Assembly: GCA_004124295.1 (NCBI GenBank)
Contig: SCKI01000006.1
Coordinates: 1 to 64,000, forward strand
From: Fidelibacterota bacterium
Lineage (GTDB): Bacteria; Fidelibacterota; Marinisomatia; SCGC-AAA003-L08; TS1B11
Reading direction: 5' to 3'
DNA: 64,000 bases
The position numbers were made by a program, and so were the translations under genes. The first letter of the stretch is position 1; each line of letters begins with the position of its first letter. Below the pieces are notes generated by a model. It saw nothing but the letters and a program-made list of their open reading frames with translations, was not told where the DNA came from and made no database searches. This document shows positions 43,971-53,419 of the stretch, in pieces.

Positions 43971-44444
43971 CCTGTCTGGGTAGAACCCCGGCCAAGCCCC
44001 GGAAGCCAAAGCGTGATGATCCGTAGCTCAAGGTTGCCGCGTGGGCGGATCAAAGCTTGCCAAAACCCCGATTACCCCCTAATTTGTCGTATGCAACACG
44101 TCATATAGTAATTGCGCCGGACATTCCGGTGCTTTGCCATATGATCTTTCTGGGGGGCAGCTTCTCCATCATACCCCACAAGCGACTGGCCCAGTAAGTT
44201 GCCCCCGCTTCTTTCACGGCGTTGCATCCGGCGCCGGATTTATTTCACTGAATTATGCCAACCGCTCAGGCCGGCCAGGCAACCCTGACATGCCCCGCGC
44301 CGTCCAATTCGTTTCCGGGCAGCAGCATCACAGCGCATATATTGGGGCAACCGGCCAGTGGATCGGTGCTGCAGACTTCCGGTGGGGGTCTCACCCGCTA
44401 TCGCGCTGAGGACCTGATGCTTGATATGGATGCCGGGGCCGGGG
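43971..44444. other. Intergenic region, nothing clear
   Basis: A 474-bp stretch between convergent genes. A 91-codon open frame (44134-44409) has no protein-like features. The segment at 44400-44430 has vague resemblance to a TPP-type P1/P3 block but lacks the required CTGAGA. I see no gene or RNA I can support. Confidence 0.4.
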
Positions 44445-45299
44445 TCAGAACAGACCGTTGAACAGGGCCGTGCCAGACTGGTAGTCGGCGTCAACGCGTT
44501 CGAAAATTTCCTCGGCATTTTCACCGGACAGGCCCGCGCTGCTCCAATCGGCGTCCGAAAGATTGGGCCGGAAAGCCACTCCGCTGTGGCCCAGCTGCAT
44601 TTCATGGGCGATGAGGTTGGCCAGGTGCAGAATGTTCACCTCACCGGCGCCCGGGGGAGCTTTGGCGGGCTCGTGGTGATAGCGCACCGAATAAATGATC
44701 GACGCCGGCAGTTGCCACTCCTCCAGCAGCGCCGCACCCACCATGCCGTGATCATAGCTCAGGATTTCGCGCTCCACTTCAAACTGATAGCGCTCGGACT
44801 TGTGTGCCTCCTCAAGGATGCGTTTCCCGTCATCGGGCTGATAGAGGTAGATCGCCAACCGGCCCACGTCATGGAGGAGCCCGGTCAGAAAGAAGCCCTG
44901 CAAATCTTCCAGGCCCAATTGCCGGGCGATCAGGCGGGCCGACACAGCGCAGGCGATGCTGTGCCGCCAGAACGCTTCCACATTGATAAGCTCGCCGCTG
45001 ATGCCGGGAAAGAGGGTCATGGCGTTGGTTGCCAGGGCCAGATTGCGTACATTTTGTACTCCGATCATCTCTACTGCCTCGGTAACCGAGTCCACTTCGC
45101 CCGAAACCCCGTAAAAAGAGCTGTTGGCGTCCCGCAGGGTGCGGGCCGTAAGATCGGTATCACTGCCGATTATCTCCGCTATGGCGGCGACGGAACTGTT
45201 GGCATTCAGGGCTAAATTCAAACGCACCAGCACCGGCGGGAACGTGGTCAGTGTACGGATATTCCTCAATAACTCGGCTAGAGTTGCATGAGCAGACAT
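44445..45299 (-). CDS. HDOD-domain signalling protein
   Basis: A 284-residue cytosolic protein with an HDOD domain (about 10-205): FPPVLVRLNLALN, VEMIGVQNVRNLALA and TGLLHDVGRLAIYL. HDOD proteins are regulatory relatives of HD-GYP phosphodiesterases and act in motility, stress and second-messenger signalling. The HD residues are partly present (LHDVG), so hydrolase activity cannot be excluded. I start at ATG 45299 (MSAHATLAELL); the longer frame lacks support. Confidence 0.88.
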   Translation of the reverse strand: MSAHATLAELLRNIRTLTTFPPVLVRLNLALNANSSVAAIAEIIGSDTDLTARTLRDANSSFYGVSGEVDSVTEAVEMIGVQNVRNLALATNAMTLFPGISGELINVEAFWRHSIACAVSARLIARQLGLEDLQGFFLTGLLHDVGRLAIYLYQPDDGKRILEEAHKSERYQFEVEREILSYDHGMVGAALLEEWQLPASIIYSVRYHHEPAKAPPGAGEVNILHLANLIAHEMQLGHSGVAFRPNLSDADWSSAGLSGENAEEIFERVDADYQSGTALFNGLF

Positions 45300-45535
45300 A
45301 AAATCTTTCCATATATCAGGTTGATCCGACACGGCGCGCCCCCGAGCACTATCTCGGCATGAGCAGGTATTGTACCTATTTAAGTGTAGAAATACTAATA
45401 GAAAATGCCTCATATAAAACATACGGGTCTTCTTTCGGTTTGCGGGCGGTGGGGGAATCCTGGCCGGGCCGGGCACAGCAAAGCTTAGATTCGGGCATGC
45501 GCAGCAAACCGGGAATAACAGGGCGGGGGTCCCGA

Positions 45536-46306
45536 ATGTTCGGGCCATCGTTGGCCTATAAAACAGGACTGCTGCTGGCGTTGGCGGCAGTCCCGATTTT
45601 GCTCCGGTCGCAGCAGAATCCCCAGCGTAGCGAGTATTTCCGGTCCGAGAACGCCTTTAAACGGGGTATCGAGCTGTTTCCGTTTGAAGTGCACGAGGAT
45701 GATTACCTGAAAGTGGAGTATAACGAGCGGGGTTTTGTCAGCGCCATGCATTGGTACAGCCGGGCAGATTCCCTGCAGCGCAGCCGCACCTATACCTATT
45801 GGCCCGATGATATGTCGGTGCAGCGGATGCTCGATTTCACGCCTGACAGCCTCATCCAGCGTGAGCTGCTTTTCGGCGATGAGCCCAAATCCAGGGAGGT
45901 CATCAGGTACATCTACGGGGTCGAGTACGTCAGCGATTTCCGTGACCGGTTTACCGAGGTGATCTACGACTCCAATCAGGCCATCGTGGCCTACAAGATC
46001 ATGGCCACCCAGGGCCAGCTTATCGCCGCCGTCTTCCTCGATTACGACAGCCTGGGTTTCCTGATCAATGAGTCGTGGTTCCACAGCGACCAAATGCAGC
46101 GGGTCCGGGAGTTCCGCTACATCTTCCACCGGGATACGGGGCAGCAGGAGGTCATCGAGCGGGGCCGGGATGGGCAGGTGGTGAGCCATGTGCGGATCGA
46201 GCTCGATCCCCACCGCAGATCCGGCTTCGGCCTGGGGGACTTCATAGAGAACATCCTCGATTCTACCGCCGTGCCGGCGGATACCAGCTCCGGGAACGAC
46301 CCCTGA
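45536..46306 (+). CDS. Hypothetical exported protein
   Basis: A 256-residue exported protein. ATG 45536 has GGGCGGGGG upstream, and the first 20 residues form a signal (TGLLLALAAVPILLRSQ). The body is rich in strands of alternating charge and aromatics (EVIYDSNQAIVAYKIM), resembling repeats of the DKNYY / YD type that read out as beta-hairpins. I know no family. It lies 89 bp ahead of an outer-membrane-like gene. Confidence 0.65.
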   Translation: MFGPSLAYKTGLLLALAAVPILLRSQQNPQRSEYFRSENAFKRGIELFPFEVHEDDYLKVEYNERGFVSAMHWYSRADSLQRSRTYTYWPDDMSVQRMLDFTPDSLIQRELLFGDEPKSREVIRYIYGVEYVSDFRDRFTEVIYDSNQAIVAYKIMATQGQLIAAVFLDYDSLGFLINESWFHSDQMQRVREFRYIFHRDTGQQEVIERGRDGQVVSHVRIELDPHRRSGFGLGDFIENILDSTAVPADTSSGNDP

Positions 46307-46395
46307 CCCGGCGGCCGCTCTACGGGGCACTGGACTTGTCCCCACCGGGACTGTAGATTCTCCCTTCGACGGCAAGCTTCAAGTTGAGGTACATT

Positions 46396-47226
46396 ATGAA
46401 TGAAGGCCGACACCTGTGGCGGCAGTTCGGGAGTATGGCACTGCTGCTGGTGGCAGCGCCCCTGGCCGCACAGATGCCGCCCCCTGTCATGCTGGTTACC
46501 ATTCCAACCGCCGGCACACTGGCCCGGGGCGAATATGAGGTCGAACTGCTGATGCAGACCAACGGTGGTGTGTTGGGCCGCTTGGCGGTCGGTTTTACCG
46601 ACCGTTTCACCATCGGCATGAGCTATGGCGTCAGCGAGTTCATCGGCGATGGACAACCACGGCTGAACCGGCTGGTTCCCGAGGCGCAGATCAAATACCG
46701 CCTGTATGACGAAACCCTCACCCTGCCGGCCATCTCCCTGGGCATCGACAGCCAGGGCCGGGGGACGTTCTGGGAGCAGGAAGTCGGCCTGGACAGCGCC
46801 GGCGCCCCGCGCATCATCATGGAGCGGTACGATGTGAAAGCCATCGGCGCTTACCTGGTGGCCAGCAAGAACTGGAAAGTGCTGGGCAACCTCGGCAGCC
46901 ATATCGGCATCAGCAAGAATTTCATGGAGCAGGATTCTGACGATGATCTGAACCTCTTTTTCGGTTTCGACATGGAGATCAGTCCCACCATCACCGCCTT
47001 CCTCGAGTACAACGCCGCGCTGGATGACAACAACAATAATGATGATGACATACGCGACCTCAAGCTCACCGTGGGCGACGGGATCGGCTACTTGAATGGG
47101 GGTCTGCGCTTGGCCATGGCCCCGGGCCTCTACATGGAGTTCGATTTCGTCGATATTCTGCTCAACAAGGGCCAGGTGAAGAATTTCAGCCGGGAGTTAA
47201 AGGTTAACTTTCTCACGTTCTTTTGA
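46396..47226 (+). CDS. Outer-membrane-like exported protein
   Basis: A 276-residue exported protein with a signal peptide (MNEGRHLWRQF...APLAAQ). The body has the alternating pattern of a small beta-barrel: FTIGMSYGVSEFIGDG, AIGAYLVASKNWKVLGN, IGISKNFMEQ and a late FDMEISPTITAFLEYNA. It may be a porin-like protein or surface barrel. The start at 46396 is ATG; TTG 46384 is less likely. It is adjacent to the next TPR-like gene, suggesting a shared transcript. Confidence 0.7.
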   Translation: MNEGRHLWRQFGSMALLLVAAPLAAQMPPPVMLVTIPTAGTLARGEYEVELLMQTNGGVLGRLAVGFTDRFTIGMSYGVSEFIGDGQPRLNRLVPEAQIKYRLYDETLTLPAISLGIDSQGRGTFWEQEVGLDSAGAPRIIMERYDVKAIGAYLVASKNWKVLGNLGSHIGISKNFMEQDSDDDLNLFFGFDMEISPTITAFLEYNAALDDNNNNDDDIRDLKLTVGDGIGYLNGGLRLAMAPGLYMEFDFVDILLNKGQVKNFSRELKVNFLTFF

Positions 47227-47240
47227 TCTGCTTAAGGGGG

Positions 47241-47993
47241 ATGAAGATGCGCTATTTGAAGACCATTCCGGCCTTGCTGGCCCTGCTGGTACTGCCTGCC
47301 GCCGGTCAGGACAATATGTGGAGCGATATTGATGCGCTCAACGATGCCAAGGATTTTGCCGCCAGCGGCCGGCTGCTGCTGGAGATCGCCGAGCAGCAGG
47401 AAGGGAACGCCGACTACCAGTGGCGCATGGCCAGGTACCATTTCAACCTGTCCGACAACGCCAGCGACGATGCGGTCATTGCTGAAAACATCTATGCCGG
47501 CCTGGAATTCGCCCGGCAATCCCTGGCCGCGGATTCTAACTCGGCCGGCGCCCACGGCTATTACGGTATCCTCATCGGCCGGGCCGGAGAGATCGAGGGC
47601 ACGAAACAGAAAATTATCAACTCCTACGAGGTGGGTGACCACACCCTGAAAGCCATCGAGCTCGCTCCGCAGGATGATGCCTGGCAGCACGTTATGGGGC
47701 GCTGGAATTATACCCTGGCCGATTTGAGCTGGCTCGAGCGCACCATCGCCTCCATTATTTATGCTTCACCGCCCAAGGCATCATTTGCCGAGGCCGAGCG
47801 CTATTTCAGCGCCGCTGCCCGCCTGGACCCCGATGATGTGCGCCACCCCGTCTGGCTGGCCAAGACGCTGCTGGAACTGGACCAGGATGGGCAGGCCAAG
47901 TCTGCCCTGGAAGCCGCCCTGGCGCTGCCGGCAGAGTCCGAGAGCGACAGAATGCTCCAGGCCGAGGCCAGGGAGCTGCTCGAAAACCTCTAA
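47241..47993 (+). CDS. TPR-like exported protein (RMDN-like)
   Basis: A 250-residue exported protein. The signal peptide ends in AAGQ. The body is helical with TPR-like units; AIELAPQDDAWQHVMGRWNY and TLADLSWLERTIASI resemble the regulator-of-microtubule-dynamics family of bacteria and eukaryotes. It has ATG 47241 with AAGGGGG upstream. It may act as a periplasmic adaptor. It lies 5 bp ahead of the NUDIX gene. Confidence 0.7.
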   Translation: MKMRYLKTIPALLALLVLPAAGQDNMWSDIDALNDAKDFAASGRLLLEIAEQQEGNADYQWRMARYHFNLSDNASDDAVIAENIYAGLEFARQSLAADSNSAGAHGYYGILIGRAGEIEGTKQKIINSYEVGDHTLKAIELAPQDDAWQHVMGRWNYTLADLSWLERTIASIIYASPPKASFAEAERYFSAAARLDPDDVRHPVWLAKTLLELDQDGQAKSALEAALALPAESESDRMLQAEARELLENL

Positions 47994-47998
47994 TTCCC

Positions 47999-48559
47999 AT
48001 GCCCGGCCATGACCTGCGGGAAACCCGCCTGACGACCACCCAGGTATACCGGGGCGTGCTGCTGGATGTCCGCCGGGACGAGGTGCAGTTGCCCAACGGC
48101 CGGCAGTCGCTGCGGGAATACATCCGCCATCCCGGGGCCGCGGCGGTGGTCCCTGTGCCGGCGCCGGGCAGGGTCGTTCTGGTGCGCCAATACCGCTATG
48201 CCCTGGGGGCCGAGACCATCGAGGTGCCCGCAGGCAAGCGGGATGCGGGAGAGGCGCTATCCGTGACGGCCCGGCGGGAACTGGCCGAGGAAACAGGTTA
48301 TGACTGCAGCGACCTGCTGCGCCTGGGCCTGATCCATCCCAGCGTCGGCTACAGCGACGAAAGCATCGAGATTTACCTGGCCAGAGGCCTGCGCAGGACG
48401 GAGGGTAGCACCGATCCGGACGAGTTCATCGAACCGCTGGAGTGCCCCCTGCAGGAGGCCCTTGAGTGGGTCCGCCAGGGGAAGATCACTGACGTGAAGA
48501 CCATCATCGCACTGGACTGGGCCGACCGCTACCTGTCCGGCGCCTGGACGGCCCCCTGA
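47999..48559 (+). CDS. NUDIX hydrolase (ADP-ribose pyrophosphatase-like)
   Basis: A 186-residue hydrolase. The Nudix box is present: GKRDAGEALSVTARRELAEE, continuing into TGY. It fits ADP-ribose pyrophosphatases that break NDP-sugars or ADP-ribose. The upstream substrate strand has VLVRQYRYALGAETIEVPAG. The stop TGA overlaps the ATG of queG in TGATG. Confidence 0.92.
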   Translation: MPGHDLRETRLTTTQVYRGVLLDVRRDEVQLPNGRQSLREYIRHPGAAAVVPVPAPGRVVLVRQYRYALGAETIEVPAGKRDAGEALSVTARRELAEETGYDCSDLLRLGLIHPSVGYSDESIEIYLARGLRRTEGSTDPDEFIEPLECPLQEALEWVRQGKITDVKTIIALDWADRYLSGAWTAP

Positions 48560-49524
48560 TGGCCGGCGCTGCCGAGCCCGGCACGGCCCTGAAAAAATTC
48601 ATAACCGGCCGGGCCCGGAAGCTCGGTTTCGACAAGGTCGGCTTTGCCGCTCCGGCAGCGCTGACTCGCGAAGGGGCACATCTGGCGGGCTTTCTGGCCG
48701 AACAGCGCCACGGAAACATGGCCTGGCTGGCCAGCCGCAGCGCCGAACGGAGCGACCTGCAGACCTACTGGCCACCCGTCCAAACGGTGGTTGCGCTGGC
48801 CATGAATTACCACACGCCGGCGCCGGCAACGGCTGCCGGGAGCCTGCGCTGGTCCAACTATGCCTGGGGCGACGATTACCACAGGCTCATCAAAAAGCGG
48901 CTGAAAGCGCTGCTGCTGGCGCTGCAGGAAGCCTATCCGAATGTGAGCGGCCGGGTCTGCGTGGACACCTCCCCGGTGATGGAAAAGGTCTGGGCCCAGC
49001 GGGCCGGGCTGGGCTGGCAGGGCAAGCACACCAACCTTATCAGCCGGGACTACGGCTCCTGGCTTTTTCTGAGTGAACTGCTGCTGGATGTGGCCCTGCC
49101 ACCGGATCCGCCCTTCGAGGAAGACCTCTGCGGCTCCTGCACTGCCTGCCTGGAGGCCTGTCCCACCGGCGCATTGGACGAGGCCTACCGCATCGACGCG
49201 CGGAAGTGCATTTCCTACCTGACCATTGAGCACCGGGAACCGTTTTCGGCCGCCCAGGCGGACATGCTGGGAGGCTGGCTGTACGGCTGCGACATCTGCC
49301 AGGAGGTCTGTCCCTGGAACGAACGCTTCGGCCGGCCAACAGCCGAAGCCGCCTTCCAGCCCAGGCCATTCGTGAACTGGAGCCGGCAGCAGTGGGCCGC
49401 CCTGACTGAGGAGGCCTGGGACCATCTGTTGCGGGGCAGCGCCGCCCGGCGGCCCGGCTACCGGGGGCTGATGCGTAATGTGGCCGCAGCCAAACAGGTT
49501 GACACTCCCGAGGGAACGGTCTAA
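48559..49524 (+). CDS. queG: Epoxyqueuosine reductase
   Basis: A 321-residue cobalamin- and iron-sulfur enzyme for the last step of queuosine synthesis in tRNA. Two 4Fe-4S motifs are visible: CGSCTACLEACPTGAL and CDICQEVCPWN. The N-terminal cobalamin domain includes NYHTPAPAT and VDTSPVMEK. It lacks the HEAT extension of longer homologues, which is normal for many. It is translationally coupled to the NUDIX gene by TGATG. Confidence 0.95.
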   Translation: MAGAAEPGTALKKFITGRARKLGFDKVGFAAPAALTREGAHLAGFLAEQRHGNMAWLASRSAERSDLQTYWPPVQTVVALAMNYHTPAPATAAGSLRWSNYAWGDDYHRLIKKRLKALLLALQEAYPNVSGRVCVDTSPVMEKVWAQRAGLGWQGKHTNLISRDYGSWLFLSELLLDVALPPDPPFEEDLCGSCTACLEACPTGALDEAYRIDARKCISYLTIEHREPFSAAQADMLGGWLYGCDICQEVCPWNERFGRPTAEAAFQPRPFVNWSRQQWAALTEEAWDHLLRGSAARRPGYRGLMRNVAAAKQVDTPEGTV

Positions 49525-49620
49525 GTTTGTTTGAGGGCCTATGATTGAGGGCCGTTGAACGGGGGCCGCTGAACAATGGCCGGGCAGGGCGCTCCGCCCC
49601 TCGATCCGGCGCCATAAGCC

Positions 49621-49959
49621 ATGGGTGATGTAACCACAGATACCGGTCCTTATACCGCGCTGCTTCCGGATACGCAGTTGCCCGAAGGAGGCCGGCGTAT
49701 CTGCTTGCGGGAGAATGGCGAGGCGGTGGCCCTGTTTCGCTGGGAAGGACGGGTCTATGCCCTCAGCAACCGTTGTGTGCATCGCGGCGGTTCCATCGGC
49801 GATGGGGCGCTGGCCAACGGAGTGATTACCTGTCCCATGCATGATTGGGAATTCCGAATCAGCGATGGACGGTGCGTGGATAACCCTGAATTTGCCTTGA
49901 AAACCTACCCTCTTGTGGTTCAGGATAACATGATAAAGGTGCGCTTTGAAGACACTTAA
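49621..49959 (+). CDS. Rieske 2Fe-2S protein
   Basis: A 112-residue protein with both Rieske ligand pairs: CVHRGG (C-x-H) and CPMHDWEF (C-x2-H). It resembles the small subunit of nitrite reductase NirD and other soluble ferredoxin-like Rieske proteins. No partner reductase is adjacent. It overlaps the next gene by 14 bp, so the pair may be co-translated. Confidence 0.9.
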   Translation: MGDVTTDTGPYTALLPDTQLPEGGRRICLRENGEAVALFRWEGRVYALSNRCVHRGGSIGDGALANGVITCPMHDWEFRISDGRCVDNPEFALKTYPLVVQDNMIKVRFEDT

Positions 49960-50623
49960 AACTTTACTGGACGAATTTTCCGGTGTAACTCCGCTGTTTC
50001 CCCTGCCCGATTTTGTCTTTTTCCCCAAGACGGTGCAGCCGTTCCATATTTTCGAGCCCCGCTACGTGGAAATGATCCGGGACGTGCACGCGGGTGAAGG
50101 CCTGCTCACCATCCCGCTGATCAAACCGGGGACGGAGGCGGACGAGCGGCCGGAATTTTTCGAGATTGCCACCCTTGGGCATCTCCATCAGGTCCAGTCA
50201 CTGGAGGACGGCAGCCGAAATATCCTGGTGACGGGGCTGGTGAAGGCCAGCATCGCCGAGGTCGATTCGGACCATGCCTATCGCCGGGGGGCCATCACGC
50301 CGCTGGCCGAATTTGGGCAGGTGGCCGATGCGGAAGGGAAAACCCAGTCGCTCCTGCGCATGTTCCAGGCCGTGCTTGAGCGCAGCTCCGCCACCCATAA
50401 TCTGGAGATCCTCAGCGATGGACATATGCCGGTGGAGATGGTGGCCCACATGATCATTGCCGCCCTGCCCATCGAAGTAGCGGAAAAGCAGAAAATGTTG
50501 GAGCTGCAATCCCTGGACCTGCGCATCAATATTCTGAACAACTTTCTGGAGAGCGGCCTGAGTACCTTGGCCGATATTGGCAAGTTCGACCCCATCATTC
50601 CGTCCAATCCGCTATGGAACTGA
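49946..50623 (+). CDS. Lon N-terminal (substrate-binding) domain protein
   Basis: A 225-residue protein made only of the Lon substrate-recognition domain. Family marks are LFPLPDFVFFPKTVQPFHIF and EPRYVEMIRD near the start, then GHLHQVQSLEDGSRNILV. The ATPase and protease of Lon are absent, as in many bacterial stand-alone LON-domain proteins. Its role is unknown, possibly protein quality control. The start overlaps the Rieske gene. Confidence 0.9.
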   Translation: MKTLKTLLDEFSGVTPLFPLPDFVFFPKTVQPFHIFEPRYVEMIRDVHAGEGLLTIPLIKPGTEADERPEFFEIATLGHLHQVQSLEDGSRNILVTGLVKASIAEVDSDHAYRRGAITPLAEFGQVADAEGKTQSLLRMFQAVLERSSATHNLEILSDGHMPVEMVAHMIIAALPIEVAEKQKMLELQSLDLRINILNNFLESGLSTLADIGKFDPIIPSNPLWN

Positions 50624-50685
50624 CCCAACGCTTCAGCGCACACCGTCCGGTGCCGGAACCCTCGCCGGAGTGGCGCTAGCGGACC

Positions 50686-50934
50686 ATGGCCGGCAAACGG
50701 CTGCGCAGGCTCTGCATCATCCGCACGACGGCCGGCCGTGAGTACCACTTTCCCCTGGCCGAGGCAGATGATGAAGACGGTTACCGTCTACAACGCCGCA
50801 GCGATGCCCTGCACCTGATTCGCATAGGCGGCGCCGAAAAAATGGTATTTTACAAGGAGAACGTGGAAGTTGTCCGCTTCGAGGAAGGGCTGGACGACGG
50901 CCGCCTCACGCCCTGGACCGATCCCATTATGTAA
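50686..50934 (+). CDS. Small hypothetical protein
   Basis: An 82-residue charged protein with no family I know. It has an ATG start preceded by GCGGACC, with no strong ribosome site. It is composed of short strands (RRLCIIRTTAGREYHFPL). It lies 62 bp after the Lon-N gene and convergent with the sigma operon. Confidence 0.55.
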   Translation: MAGKRLRRLCIIRTTAGREYHFPLAEADDEDGYRLQRRSDALHLIRIGGAEKMVFYKENVEVVRFEEGLDDGRLTPWTDPIM

Positions 50935-50951
50935 CCTGCCGAGTGGGCTGA

Positions 50952-51824
50952 TCAGTCGATTCTGACCAGCTCGATGCTGCCCAGGCCCACCGAAGCCCTG
51001 ATAAAGATAGTCGGTTTGGAAGCGTCGTAATCATTGCTGCGATACAGACCCCTGCGGATCTGCACCAGTCCCGGGGTGTTGATGGTGGAGAGGAAATTAT
51101 CCTCGGCATCGAGTTCAACATTGTAATCCCGTGGTATCCTGAACTGCATGCTGCCCAAGCCAATATTGGCGGTTACCTCCATATCCCTGCGGATCTCGCC
51201 GCCGAAATCGAGGGTGGCCTCTCCCAGGCCACTGTCGAAACGTAGCCGCCGGGTGTTGGCATTGCTCAAGTTGCGGGCCGTCAATTCGCCCAGGCCGTTT
51301 TTCACCTCAAGGCGGCGCAGCTCGACCGGATTGGGCGTTGAAAAGTCGAGGATGGTTTCTCCCAACCCGTTCTCCAGCCGCAAATCGGAGATTTGCAAGT
51401 CCCCAAGTTCCAGCTCCGCAGAGCCCAACCCGCAGGTGAAGTGAATATCAATCGGCACCCGGGTGGTGAAGTAGAGTTCGCTTTCCGGCAAATTATCACC
51501 GTCAAAATCGTGGAGCCGGGTAAAGCTCAACCCTCCCCGGCGGCTCTTGGTTTCCAGCCTGAAGATGCCGGTTCGGCCACGGACCTCGTAGGTAAACTCG
51601 GGCCGGATCATTTCCTCATTATACTCGATAAAGCCGGTTATTGCCTTCCTGGGATTGCCCCGCTCGATCTTGATTTCGCCCATGGAGAACTCGATACGAA
51701 CCTCCAAGCGGAGAACGTCATCATCCAGGGCCTCGTCGATAGTGATGATAGCCTGGTCCTGCGCCTGCGCGGCACCGGCGAGCAGCAGGAGAGTCCCGAA
51801 AATAACCTTTAGATAGCGCTGCAT
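50952..51824 (-). CDS. Toast-rack/LiaF-like envelope protein
   Basis: A 290-residue exported protein with a signal peptide (1-22, ending QAQ). The body is a series of beta repeats: LGDLQISDLRLENGLGE, LEVKNGLGELTARNL, LRFDSGLGEATLDFGG and ANIGLGSMQF. This matches the DUF2154/LiaF-like C-terminal or toast-rack fold. It may sense or modulate envelope stress. It is the last gene of the sigma operon, 8 bp after the barrel gene. Confidence 0.8.
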   Translation of the reverse strand: MQRYLKVIFGTLLLLAGAAQAQDQAIITIDEALDDDVLRLEVRIEFSMGEIKIERGNPRKAITGFIEYNEEMIRPEFTYEVRGRTGIFRLETKSRRGGLSFTRLHDFDGDNLPESELYFTTRVPIDIHFTCGLGSAELELGDLQISDLRLENGLGETILDFSTPNPVELRRLEVKNGLGELTARNLSNANTRRLRFDSGLGEATLDFGGEIRRDMEVTANIGLGSMQFRIPRDYNVELDAEDNFLSTINTPGLVQIRRGLYRSNDYDASKPTIFIRASVGLGSIELVRID

Positions 51825-51832
51825 AAGGGCTC

Positions 51833-53416
51833 CTAAAAGTCTATCAATCGGAAGTAAAGCACAAATTCATTTTTACTCCCGGAGAGTGGCCGGAACAGCT
51901 CCAGGCGTCCATCGTTGTCCCCCAGGCGCAGACCGACACTGTGGCGGCCGGATTGGGATACGGTGTTAAAATAGTCACCCTGTAACAGACCGTAGCCGGC
52001 GTCCCAGGCACTGCCGTACTGCCAGAGGATGGCGGCCAGATCAGTGCGCCTGCGAAGGGTGAAGGCCATCTCGAGGAGGGCGTAATGGCTGCCTGCCTGG
52101 TCCTTGTACGCATACCCTCCGATGGAGCCGAGGCCCCCGATGGGTACCATATGCTGCAGGCCGAATCCAGTGCCAGTGCTCAGGGTGGCGCCGGTTTTCA
52201 CCATGGCGCGGATACCGATCCGGCGATGGAGCGGAAGGAAAATATCGGCTGCCACCTCTTCCCGGGTGTACTCGAAAAAGCTGCCCGGCAAGGTGCTGGT
52301 ATAGGAGGCCGCCAGACCCAGTGCGAAGCGGCGGTGGAACAGGCCCACATCGCTGCCCAGCTGGAACTGGTAGGTCAGATTGATGTCCTTCCCGTTGGTC
52401 ACCGGATAGCCGGGCCGGAAGTTTTTCTCGCCACCGAACATGCTCCAGGAAACGGTGCGCGGCATGAGGCGATGGGTTTCGTTGCGGTACCGGGCCATCA
52501 GCCTGACGCCGGCGAGGGGGTAGACCACCAGCGACCCGCCGTAGCCCTCGGCCGCGTAATAGTCGTGCCAGTCTTCCTTCAGGAAGAATGCGCCGATGAA
52601 ATTTTCTGCCGGTGAAACCCGCCAACCGTCATCCTGGCGGGTCTCGGAATGGCCCTCAATGATCAATCCGAGGCGGTGTTTGAAAAAATACTGGGCGATG
52701 GCCAGGCGGCCATACCATTTTCCGGGACCGAAAGCATAGCCACCGAAGCCATCCACATAGAAGCCGGAGATATCATCCGTATCAATGTCCAGGGGTACGT
52801 AAAAGGCTGCCCCCTCGGCCCGGTTATAGCGGAACACGACATCGCCAGGGACCCCCAGATCGTTACGGACCCTGCTGCGGTAGCTCCGCCGCAGATGCCT
52901 CGTCCGATAGTGGCCGGCCGGCCGGCGGACGCCGTAGTTGTCATAGCCGGCGCGGTCAGCGTCAGCTTCCCAGCGGCTGCTGAGGGCCTGATCATCTGCT
53001 GGGTTGCGCAGAAAAATGGCGTCTGCCTTTTCCCTGGTGAGGCTCACCTTGCCCAGGTTCACTTCCAGAATATCGCCCGTTACCTTGGCGGCCGGATCCC
53101 GGGTGATGCTGCCGCCCAGGGCCACCAGGACCCCTTCGATCACCGCCGTGGACTCGATAATGACATTGCCGCCCAGGACGGTGATTCGGCCTGTGACGGT
53201 GCCGGCCACGGTCAGCGTGCCACCGACGACCCGCAGATTGCCGTGTCTGATCTCATCCGCGGGGATGGTCAGGTCGCTGAATATTTTTATCTCGCCCGAC
53301 TCATCCACCCGGTAGTCCTGGAGACCCTCCGCTGCCTGACCTTCCTGGCCGGCGAGAGGGGCCGTAAGGGCCAGGAAAATCCCGGCCATAACGAGGGTTA
53401 TATTGATCTTTTGCAT
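51833..53416 (-). CDS. Bactofilin-like plus outer-membrane barrel protein
   Basis: A 527-residue exported protein with a signal peptide. Residues about 45-115 form a bactofilin-like or polymer-forming beta repeat: NLRVVGGTLTVAGTVTGRIT and VLGGNVIIESTAVIEGVLVA. From about residue 190 the sequence shows alternating aromatic and small residues ending in LYFRLIDF, typical of an outer-membrane barrel (surface antigen-like). The combination is unusual. It lies between the toast-rack gene and the DUF4097 gene in the operon. Confidence 0.75.
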   Translation of the reverse strand: MQKINITLVMAGIFLALTAPLAGQEGQAAEGLQDYRVDESGEIKIFSDLTIPADEIRHGNLRVVGGTLTVAGTVTGRITVLGGNVIIESTAVIEGVLVALGGSITRDPAAKVTGDILEVNLGKVSLTREKADAIFLRNPADDQALSSRWEADADRAGYDNYGVRRPAGHYRTRHLRRSYRSRVRNDLGVPGDVVFRYNRAEGAAFYVPLDIDTDDISGFYVDGFGGYAFGPGKWYGRLAIAQYFFKHRLGLIIEGHSETRQDDGWRVSPAENFIGAFFLKEDWHDYYAAEGYGGSLVVYPLAGVRLMARYRNETHRLMPRTVSWSMFGGEKNFRPGYPVTNGKDINLTYQFQLGSDVGLFHRRFALGLAASYTSTLPGSFFEYTREEVAADIFLPLHRRIGIRAMVKTGATLSTGTGFGLQHMVPIGGLGSIGGYAYKDQAGSHYALLEMAFTLRRRTDLAAILWQYGSAWDAGYGLLQGDYFNTVSQSGRHSVGLRLGDNDGRLELFRPLSGSKNEFVLYFRLIDF

Positions 53417-53419
53417 GGC

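Noticed and set aside
44134-44409. 91-codon open frame in the 474-bp gap
   Set aside because: No ribosome site, odd composition and no family features.
44400-44430. Possible TPP-riboswitch-like block
   Set aside because: The essential CTGAGA and paired P-stems are missing, and no thiamine gene follows.
48529-50028. 499-codon open frame antisense to queG and the Rieske gene
   Set aside because: The sense strand has two 4Fe-4S motifs and a Rieske site; the antisense reading has none.
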